From: Polytrichum commune
Lineage: Eukaryota; Streptophyta; Polytrichopsida; Polytrichales; Polytrichaceae
Direction of reading: 5' to 3'
NCBI GenBank assembly: GCA_950295325.1
Contig: OX485809.1
Span: forward strand, 16,370,001 to 16,434,000
DNA: 64,000 nucleotides
Shown: one piece after another, positions 56,286-64,000 of the stretch
Layout: the number at the start of each line of letters is the position of its first letter
How positions within the stretch are numbered: the first letter of the stretch is position 1
Program-made: the position numbers and the translations under genes
Notes under the pieces: model-generated
Databases searched by the model: none
What the model saw: the letters and a program-made list of their open reading frames with translations, nothing else
What the model was told of the DNA's origin: nothing

Positions 56286-58871
56286 TCACTTCCATCGGCT
56301 GCCACCACGGCTACGATGCATCTCCAAAACCTGCTCAAGAGCAACTGGTGCCCACCGTTCCCCGGTTTGTGCTAACACGAGCTGCTTCGCAGTATCCACA
56401 ACCACGTTGACAGCGCCAAAGCTGTAAACTTGCAAACCCTCGTAAGTGCGACCTAGTTTGGGCAAAAACTGCACATCATTTTCTTGTGCAAAAGCCTCTA
56501 CCACTTCCTTCAAGCTCATTTCTGCAGCAGAACCATTCTCCACATGAGTGGTTGCATGTTGTTTCTGTAAATTTGCATATGCAGTCCCATGAGGTTGCTG
56601 GGCCATTTCATATAACCTCTGTTCCGCAGCACGTAAGTAACTCAGATTCTCCCGTGCTCCTGCTTGCACTATAGGAGTTCCCTCTAAGCTTTGGTTCATC
56701 ATATCGAGAGCTGTTGTGAGCTGGTGTCGAACCCTCTCATTCGATTGAAGCTCAGCAGGTAGCAAGGCCTTCCAGCCTAAGAACCACTGAGTAACCTCGT
56801 CATAGTTTGGACTTGCACTTAACCAGTGACAAAGGACCTGTTGCCACTTGGGAAAGAATGTAATTTCCAGCAGATTCACCATGTGATGGAGAGGGACAGC
56901 AGATGCCCATGCCATCACCCAATTGAAGTGATCAAGTGATTGCTGTGCAGGATTTATCACAAACTCTTGCATTGCATAGATGAGTTTAGGTAGAATTGAA
57001 CGACAGATAAGCTGCTCCCAAATAGCAGGATCAAACACTGTTTGCCAGGGAGAAAGAAGGGCAAGGGCTGACGAATCTCCTGGATGCCAGGCTTGCAGTG
57101 CAACACCTAGCTTGTATCTAATTGGAATGTACAGAGGTTCCATTCGAGTGCCTAACAAAGGCAACCATGGATGCAGCCATGCATGGATAGGAACTTCATC
57201 CAGCCGTGGATCCCAAGCATCAACAGCAGCAATCAACTTTGGCATGACCAACCCTTCAAGAATACTTTGAAGAACTCCCCCGGGTAGGAGCTTCTCCCAG
57301 GCTTCAAGGAACCGTAAAATTGGCTCCGGATCACGAGGTTGCCATAAATTAGTAATGGCTGACCGAATAGCTGGCAGCACTGTCTCCATGACTAACTGAG
57401 TATATGGTGATGAATTATCTGCCTCTGGAAATATTGCAAAGTCTCTGGGCTGATTCCCTTGTAGAAGTTCTTGCCATGCAGCCATAGCCTCGATGCCATG
57501 CAGAGGCTGAAGAAATGGCTGCCATCCGCTGAAAAGGCTCTGCATCAATGGGAGTGCGTAAGACAAGGCTATTACACCTAAACTGAATAACTTGTACTCT
57601 TCTCGGTATGTCGATTGTAAGCTTTTAAATGCAGTAGCTAAGCTCTCGAGAGTCATTCCCCCTTCTGCAACCTGTCTTTGTATCTGCTCAAGTGAGGCCA
57701 TCACCAACTCCATAACACTGATCTGTTGCTCTTGAAGACTCACTGCTGTATGCAATCGCTCCCTCTCCTTGTCGAGAATCAACACTGTGTCCCTCTCATG
57801 CCGTAGCTTTTGATCATAGGTTTGAATCTCTGCCTCTGCCATATCCACAATCAGTCGCAAATTATGTTGCAGTTCGGGCATCGGTGTATTGTCTTCAATT
57901 GCAGCTTGCTCTGCATTCAAATTCTCCAGGTTTGTCAACACCCGGGTTTGTGGACCCCGCATATCAAGTACCATCTGAACCACCCCTCCTCCCCCCTGTG
58001 CCTCCTTTTCTGCAAGGAGCTCTTCAGCTGTACGAAGTTCCGTCTTCTTCTTCCCCTTATTCTTTTTCAACCACAGCTTATCCTTCGACTTAGGTTTCGT
58101 TTCCACAGCTTTCTCTTCTAGTTGTTGCATCCCTGGTCGTGGAGGTAAACCAGTTGATGTCTCCCTAAACTCGTTAAATCCCATACCCATATTTTTGGGC
58201 CTAAGCTTTGCTTCTATGGGTTTTGCTATACCCTGCTCATTTTTCCCCAGACCTCCTCCTTTGTACCCCATCTTCTCTAGCAACTTTGAGCCAATTCCCT
58301 TAGTATACATTTCAAAAACAGGGCCTGCACCTGGGCCCCCAGCAGCCAAAGACTTCGCCGTTGTTGCAGCCTTCTTCCCCTTTTCCCTCTCCATCTCTCG
58401 TCGCTCTGCAGCTTCTTTAATTCTTCTGCCAAACGCTGTCGGGAGCAAATCTTCTTCAGGTTCTTCATCTGCATTCGGTTTCTCTTTGCTACCAAAACCC
58501 AGCCCAGGGGCAGCTCCCAAACCTGCTCCAGACCCAAGTCCTGCAGTTCCAAACCCTAGCCCAGCACCGACACCATTCATATTTTCCTCTTTCTCCTCCT
58601 TATCCACTTCTTCTGATGGCATTACAGTGCCTGTTGAAATGAAGCTTACAGGTTTTGTTAAGTCACCCTTCTTGCTCGAATCCCGGCGCCTTTTCTTCCC
58701 CAAATCATCTACATCAGAATCACTCTCATCAAAGACTCCATACAATGCCTCCTCCTTTGTCTGTCGTTTGTTTCCCTTCCTCTTTTTGGCATAAAAATCG
58801 CCATCAATCCACGTGGCCTCTTCGTAGTCATTGTCCATACTAAACCGCTCCATGTGCTGATACTCGTCCAT
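56286..58871 (-). CDS. TFIP11/NTR1-type G-patch splicing factor (STIPL1-like), intronless
   Basis: One uninterrupted minus-strand frame of 861 codons from ATG 58871-58869 to a stop at 56286. The TTG three codons upstream is not used as the start. TFIP11/Ntr1 recruits and activates the DEAH helicase Prp43/DHX15 to release the intron lariat and take apart the spliceosome; plant STIPL1 is the homologue. The N-terminus is acidic TIP_N-like (FSMDNDYEEATWIDGDFYAK; ESDSDVDD), then a glycine-rich tract at about residues 100-130. The G-patch is at about 191-233: GIGSKLLEKMGYKGGGLGKN and GIAKPIEAKLRPKNMGMGF. A GCFC-type helical domain follows, with coiled-coil near DQKLRHERDTVLILDKERER and W-rich WLHPWLPLLG, FLGWKALLP. 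The tail reads LKEVVEAFAQENDVQFLPK and TYEGLQVYSFG, as in the family. Length fits (about 830-880). Confidence 0.93.
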   Translation of the reverse strand: MDEYQHMERFSMDNDYEEATWIDGDFYAKKRKGNKRQTKEEALYGVFDESDSDVDDLGKKRRRDSSKKGDLTKPVSFISTGTVMPSEEVDKEEKEENMNGVGAGLGFGTAGLGSGAGLGAAPGLGFGSKEKPNADEEPEEDLLPTAFGRRIKEAAERREMEREKGKKAATTAKSLAAGGPGAGPVFEMYTKGIGSKLLEKMGYKGGGLGKNEQGIAKPIEAKLRPKNMGMGFNEFRETSTGLPPRPGMQQLEEKAVETKPKSKDKLWLKKNKGKKKTELRTAEELLAEKEAQGGGGVVQMVLDMRGPQTRVLTNLENLNAEQAAIEDNTPMPELQHNLRLIVDMAEAEIQTYDQKLRHERDTVLILDKERERLHTAVSLQEQQISVMELVMASLEQIQRQVAEGGMTLESLATAFKSLQSTYREEYKLFSLGVIALSYALPLMQSLFSGWQPFLQPLHGIEAMAAWQELLQGNQPRDFAIFPEADNSSPYTQLVMETVLPAIRSAITNLWQPRDPEPILRFLEAWEKLLPGGVLQSILEGLVMPKLIAAVDAWDPRLDEVPIHAWLHPWLPLLGTRMEPLYIPIRYKLGVALQAWHPGDSSALALLSPWQTVFDPAIWEQLICRSILPKLIYAMQEFVINPAQQSLDHFNWVMAWASAVPLHHMVNLLEITFFPKWQQVLCHWLSASPNYDEVTQWFLGWKALLPAELQSNERVRHQLTTALDMMNQSLEGTPIVQAGARENLSYLRAAEQRLYEMAQQPHGTAYANLQKQHATTHVENGSAAEMSLKEVVEAFAQENDVQFLPKLGRTYEGLQVYSFGAVNVVVDTAKQLVLAQTGERWAPVALEQVLEMHRSRGGSRWK

Positions 58872-58885
58872 TGTTCCCAAATATG

Positions 58886-59227
58886 ATGATCACCACAACC
58901 AAGCGGTTACACGTTCTGACCGCTTATAGCATGTAAAGATTGCTGAGATTGGCTGGAGCCCTCTTCCTCACTTTACTCTTTCTGCATTAAACCCTAACAT
59001 CATTACAGGAAAAACAAAAACAATTAACACCACATAGAATGCGACGATGTCAATATGATCACCAGAACCAAGTTCTTACACGTTTGGACCTCTTATAACA
59101 TGTGAAGATTGCTGAGAATGCTGCAGCCTCTTGCTTACTTTGCTCTTTCAAGATTAAACCCCACCATCACTACATGATAATCAAGAACAACTATCATCAC
59201 CACATGGAATCCTCCGAAGATGTCAAC
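58886..59227. repeat. Tandem duplication upstream of the NTR1-type gene
   Basis: Units 58886-59054 and 59055-59227. Both start ATGATCACCA.AACCAAG, then GTTACACGTT/CTTACACGTT, CTTATA.CATGT.AAGATTGCTG and TTAAACCC.A.CATCA.TACA. They end CACCACAT.GAAT, then GATGTCAA. This is promoter or 5' leader sequence of the minus-strand gene. Confidence 0.75.
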
Positions 59228-59712
59228 CTATCTCTGCCTGCCTCAGACCTAAAACTGAAAATTTCAAGTGCTTCAAAGTGGTCGATATGTACTGACATTC
59301 AAGAACCACATGATATCGAATAACCTGTGCTATCTCCCACAGGTTATGATCGTTTCTCAATCTCACTGTACTCTACCTCTGAAAATCTGTCTTATAACCC
59401 CCCCCCCCGGAGTGTGGAATTTTCTCCCCACTTCTACACACAGAATCTCGCTAGGGAAATGGTTTACAATCGTCGAATTTTGGAAGATCAACAGACCGAA
59501 ATGAGTATATAATCGAGATGAGCAAGTAAGTGGAACCGTCTCTGTAAATACAAATCCAAGGGACAACAGAGCTTCAAAACCCTAAAACCCTTCATTTCCA
59601 ATCCGAATATCCTTCCCAAATGATAAACCGAGCCTCGACAACCTAGGACTCTGAGCCTTATTATTTTTGTTTCCAACTAATCACACCAGTATGCAGTGTA
59701 TCGCTTACCTTA

Positions 59713-59913
59713 TTGCTTTGTCTCTCTCACCGACGAAAACAAAGACGTCCTCGTCGTGTGGTTTCGACGTTTCAGGACAAGCAAACACTCCAAAACCTAA
59801 GCGAAAGCTGGCAGAGATTACAAATGGACGCGAGGCGACGCATAATCGTGACGAGAGAATCCTTTGAGGCTCTTCTGGAGGCCTTGGAGGGCGCCTTGAA
59901 TGATGCGGAGTGA
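59713..59913 (+). CDS. Hypothetical short open frame, unrecognised
   Basis: A 66-codon frame in a more GC-rich block reads QTLQNLSESWQRLQMDARRR, then SFEALLEALEGALNDAE. The end looks helical and protein-like, but no family is recognised and no splice partner is seen. It could be a first exon cut off from its gene by later insertions, or chance coding in the upstream region of the divergent NTR1-type gene. Confidence 0.2.
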   Translation: MLCLSHRRKQRRPRRVVSTFQDKQTLQNLSESWQRLQMDARRRIIVTRESFEALLEALEGALNDAE

Positions 59914-59994
59914 GTGGGTGAGCTGTAGCTTTGGCGATGGCTATGGCGCGGCGTTACTTGTGAAAGCAGCGCAGAACAACAACGAAGAACCCTT

Positions 59995-60066
59995 CGGCTT
60001 GGGGACAACACCTTGGGGACACAACGTCGGGGACACACCACGTTGGGGACACCACCTTGGGGACAA
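59995..60066 (+). repeat. TTGGGGACAC minisatellite
   Basis: Five to six units of about 10-17 bp: CTTGGGGACAAC, CTTGGGGACACAAC, GTCGGGGACACACCAC, GTTGGGGACACC, then CTTGGGGACAAT. Confidence 0.75.
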
Positions 60067-61228
60067 TGCGATTAAGTGAAATAGACTCATCAAAAACAAG
60101 AAAGTATCTAATGAGCCTATTATAAGCCTTACAAATGTTGAGCAAGTCAATTTATTTCTTGACACATGCAATGAAGAGTGGAGTGTAGCCATACATACAC
60201 CGTCTAGAAGCCACATACATAAACGCCCAACATACGGAGCAAACAATTGGGTTATAGGTTGACAATCCGGAGTTAGTGTTGTGTGCTAAATGGCACAAAA
60301 AAATAAAACAATAATGACATGTTAGACTCCAATGGTAACGAAAACGAGGATTGAAGTAGTGATGGCAACCTAGAGAATGAGATTGCACATATTCTTGGAG
60401 CAACGCTTCATGACAAAGTGGAAAACGAAGAGTCGTATATGGAATCATGTGAATCACCCGAAAACAATGGTTGTATTGAGTTTGGGAGGATTCTTAATGT
60501 CTTCAAGCCAATAATTACTTAGATAAGTGAACAAATGTTAATTATTCATTTTGTATTAAGTAACTGCACAATCTGAATTACAAATATAGTCCTAAATATA
60601 ATATGTTAAAATGGCTAGTCACCCCACGATGTCCCTAACATTATCCCACCCCATATTCTTTAAAGCATGTATGACTCCCAATGCGCATGGTAGGTAACAC
60701 TACCACACTGCGTGCTTGCTTGTTGCGACCGCTAAGTGGGTTGCTTCTGCAAATATTGCCTAGGCATCTTTTGTAACAATTGTGATGGTGGTAGTACAAA
60801 TAAACTGTTACATGCGGAGGTTGCCATGTTAGTGTTACAACCATGTCACCTACAACCAAACACCATTCCATAGCGTTGCGATACATGCATGCCATTGTGA
60901 AGGCATCATGACTCCACTCATGGGGATCACTATAGCATTTTGGATTGCACCACCAACAAATTTGAACTTTAGTGTTCACAAAGGGTTTCACCATGTCCTC
61001 TTTCTTATGGATTTCTACATGGTTTTGTATTGTACATAATGAAGACCCAACAATGATAGATTGGTGCAACCTCCATGTGACGGTGGTAGGTTTCTCACAT
61101 TACTAGAGTATACAAAGCATTGTGTGTGTGGGGTTGAAAGGTAGAACAATGCAATGGCTTGCACTATAGAGACTATAGAGGCGTTTCATAAATTGTCACA
61201 ACGAGATATTGTGTAGAGGTGCAGGGCA
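60067..61228. other. Spacer before the MULE remnant
   Basis: AT-rich, with no gene supported. A minus-strand open frame at 60641-61069 has scattered histidines and cysteines but matches no family I know. It may be the 5' part of the decayed MULE. Confidence 0.4.
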
Positions 61229-63640
61229 GTGCAACAAAAACATATGAAGGTGTTTAATGAACCTTGCAAAAACCGATCGATTTTGTTCAAGTGTCTTTGG
61301 AGGGAACTTCACGCACGCAAATTAGATCTGGAAGACTTCGAATTGCTTGAAGGGAAGGGGGACAAATGCGAAGGTCGACAACACAATATATGTCGCATGT
61401 GTCCCATGGTCAAGAGTGTAGGATTTTGTGGTTAAAGAAGAGGTTCGCACTAAAGCCCCTTATAGATTCGTATGCCAAGGGCCTCCCACCAATGTTCAAG
61501 GAAAATGGTGGTCTAGGGGCATTCATTGGTGATTTATGTAGAAACAACGTGTAAGAAAAGACACTTTGTAAAAAAACATGAAGTTTATATATTGTTTAAA
61601 TCTACAATAGACTCCATTGTATATCCATGTGTAATTTATATAAACCATGTCAGCAAAAGGGTGTTTTGTTCATGGTGTTGTCAAGATGGGCAACAAATCT
61701 CATTTTTCTAGTCATGTATCCCCCAAGGTTCGTGATTTCATTATGAAACACCTTCGACTTGGTCTATCTATACATCAAATTGTGGAGAAGCACAAGAAGC
61801 ATTTTATGGAGGTTTGCAAGAGAGGTGAAGAGTTGACCATGGATTATTTATTAGTGAGCAAGACATCTATAACCTAGCCAAGAAATTAGCCATAGAAAAC
61901 TACAAGTGTGACAAAAATGATGCACAATCTATGCGTATGTGGTGCAAGAGAAACCATTACTAACTTTCCATCACAAAGAGACTAGAGTAAAGGTTAGAGG
62001 AGGCCTAAATAGGTAGAATGTACCTCTCACTAGTGGTATTCAAACTACATGGCAACAAATGATGATGCTCAAGCATGAGCATAAGATTGCGGTATTCATT
62101 GATGTAACCTTTACAACCAATGAGAACTCTCCTATTGCCATGGTTTTCAACATGTCTTTGACATCCTATAAAATGTTTAATCCTCATAACTATGTAATAT
62201 AATAATACACATCTTCATATTAATGATATGTAGCATGTAGCATGTACCATCCTGAGAATTGCATGCATTGAATTTTCTTGGAATTTCATTCATGGAGTTT
62301 GATGTTATGGCACATGTTCCATTTGCCAAAAAGTCTAACGTGAAACATATTATACGCTTTCATGAGTTGGGTTTTTGGTACATACAATTTCCATCGTAAA
62401 CCTTGATGGTGCTTAATGATTGGAAGAACGGGGTTCTAGTGGCCTACATTATGAAATCTAGTTCCATGTAACCGGATCTTGAGCCATAAGTGAAGGCTCT
62501 TTCCACAAAAATTACCCAAAACTCAAGTAGATTGGCGGCCTAATGCATTCATCATGGATTCTGTTCAACCATGCATTGCACAAAATTGTAAGTTTTGTGG
62601 CTTGGAGTGAAAATCTTTGAGTGCCTTTGGCATGTTCACCATGCCTGGCTGAAGTAAAATGTGGCAAAGACAAAAGATTCAACTATTCATATAGGGGGTT
62701 TGAAGGGACTAGGTAGAATCATGTATGGTACTAGTTGCCCTTGGACAAACATATGGGGTCTTGGGCAGTGAAATAGTTGTAGGCGGTCATGGAGAATTTT
62801 CCCATTGATCCTAGTTTTTGGGATTATTTTGAAAAACAGTGGGGTGGCAAGATACACATGTGGGTTGTCGGACATTGTAACTTGCCCTACGCCAAGCATG
62901 ATACAAATGCAAATATAGAAAAATGACAATCCGATTTGAAGGCAACTCTGAAGGCGTCAAAGGGGAGGGCTCATGAGTGCCACCTTCACCAAGTCATCTA
63001 CGAGCTCATGAACGAAGTTTTGTCCCATTATTGATACCTAGCAATGAGGATACAACATGGGTTTGTCCATAACATGAAACAAAATAAATTTGTCATCAAT
63101 GCAACTCTCAAGGCCAAACAAATTCTAGATCATTGTGTCACTCTCCCTATTGCCAAACACAAACCCATCATTTCACCTCCCAAAACAACCTATTTTATTT
63201 TATGTATTCCCCTACTTGTGAGTGGGTATGTTGTGATTGCATGTGGGCTTTGAAGGTCAACATATGCAAACACCAAATCATAGTTCTCATGATCCTTCAC
63301 CCAAACTTGGCAAAAGGAACAATGACACATGATTATGGTTCCCTTAAGGGAATTGTTGAAGGCGGACTCCAAAACATGTTGCAACTGCAAGTGGACTTTG
63401 CCGAGGAGGCATCAATCTTCTCCCAACACAAGCTCATGACATCCACAGTGCAAGATGAACTATGCCAACTGCACCCACTAATGCTAATATGGAGGACCAC
63501 TCTGCAAACATGGCATTTGACTTGCTTGACACTCCAAAGGACAACCATTTCTTGTTAAAACATTTGATTGCTAACCTCCATGTTCTTAAGGGAAACAAAA
63601 ACATTACTTGCCTAGATGGAACATGGAGTCATGGACCTAT
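61229..63640 (+). pseudogene. SWIM-type MULE transposase remnant
   Basis: Reading the plus strand across shifting frames gives the ordered blocks of plant SWIM-domain Mutator-like transposases. They are SPKVRDFIMKHLRLGLSIHQ (61708 on), MLKHEHKIAVFIDVTFTTNE, LMVLNDWKNGVLVAYIMKSS, WRPNAFIMDSV, FEKQWGGKIHMWVVGHCNLP, YAKHDTNANIE and HECHLHQVIYELMNEVLSHY. A SWIM zinc finger CDCMWALKVNICKH follows at 63232-63273, then HPNLAKGTM and GSLKGIVEGG. Many stops and frameshifts show it is inactive. The D of VFIDVTF and D of FIMDSV correspond to catalytic acidic positions. The left boundary is uncertain, and terminal repeats were not found. Confidence 0.72.
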
Positions 63641-64000
63641 TTTAGCATGAACCCCATTTTAACGTGTATAGGGCCACAATGGTATGTAATTGAAGTACAA
63701 AAGAGACTTCCTCGATTGTTGTTGTCGGTTCAAGGACATTTTGGAGAATCTCCATGTATGTAGTGTGCCACACAATTTGATACCATGTTACAAATCAATG
63801 TTCTATAACCAAGTTATTTTCTTCCATATATGTCTTTGTTATGTATACATACGAATGAATATGAGGCCGATGGATGAATGTGCATTGCTACATCAATTTT
63901 TTAATGGAGTGAAGTATAAGTTTCTTATAAGTCTCACTAAACTTTGTCACCAACATTCTTCACTTCTAATTGTGCTTCTCCCTCCCTACTACTTATCGTT
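63641..64000. other. AT-rich end of window
   Basis: No gene or repeat identified. It is probably the remaining 3' part of the MULE or flanking DNA. Confidence 0.4.

Noticed and set aside
58195-58794. 199-aa plus-strand open frame
   Set aside because: Lies wholly antisense to the NTR1-type gene; its proline/serine-rich text is the complement of that gene's glycine-rich and charged N-terminus.
58872-58880. Extension of the NTR1-type protein to an upstream TTG
   Set aside because: An ATG follows three codons later and suits the family N-terminus; non-AUG starts are rare in plants. The same reasoning rejects the TTG at 24600 and the GTG at 48411.
60641-61069. 142-aa minus-strand open frame with many H and C
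   Set aside because: No ordered zinc-finger pattern and no family match; adjacent to a decayed MULE.

Overview
The window is nuclear DNA from a land plant. Six protein genes of plant type are present. Five have spliced gene models with GT-AG introns of about 0.1 to 1.3 kb (one intron is GC-AG), and one is intronless. Between and inside them lie AT-rich spacers full of decayed DNA transposons. The proteins match plant family members closely over conserved domains but differ from angiosperm copies elsewhere. Together with long introns and degenerate SWIM-type MULE, hAT-like and PIF/Harbinger remnants, this suggests a non-seed plant (moss, lycophyte or fern). That placement is inference; the species cannot be read from the sequence.

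Layout. 740-1969 (+): last two exons of the Mediator subunit MED16/SFR6, whose 5' part lies before the window. 1970-7860: repeat-rich spacer. 8140-15703 (+): complete CDC48/p97 AAA ATPase in eight exons. 16845-20275: a PIF/Harbinger transposon with recognisable terminal inverted repeats and a dead transposase. 20279-24250: spacer with a 395-bp MITE and one arm of a long inverted repeat. 24687-27140 (+): PORR-domain organellar RNA-binding protein in three exons. 27141-37920: gene-free spacer with a hAT-like remnant near 34.6-35.3 kb. 37924-44321 (+): GCP1/QRI7 (OSGEPL-type) organellar tRNA threonylcarbamoyltransferase in about thirteen exons. 48489-52711 (+): membrane-anchored protein with a PAN/apple-like cysteine region followed by a cyclophilin-like domain, in five exons. 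56286-58871 (-): intronless 861-aa G-patch splicing factor of the TFIP11/NTR1/STIPL1 family. 61229-63640 (+): decayed SWIM-domain MULE transposase.

The genes do not form a functional cluster. They are unrelated housekeeping functions: transcription, protein extraction, organellar RNA splicing, organellar tRNA modification, protein folding or secretory pathway, and spliceosome disassembly. I saw no biosynthetic cluster, CRISPR array or other novel multi-gene system. The more unusual signals are structural: an intron of GCP1 built of tandem repeats that carries a mutated copy of the end of its own first exon; a threefold repeat in CDC48 intron 1; a MITE family shared by introns of two neighbouring genes; a dispersed repeat whose duplication abuts a splice acceptor in use; a perfect inverted pair of telomere-like boxes bracketing the start region of the PORR gene; and a 12-bp perfect hairpin just before the start codon of the PAN-cyclophilin gene.
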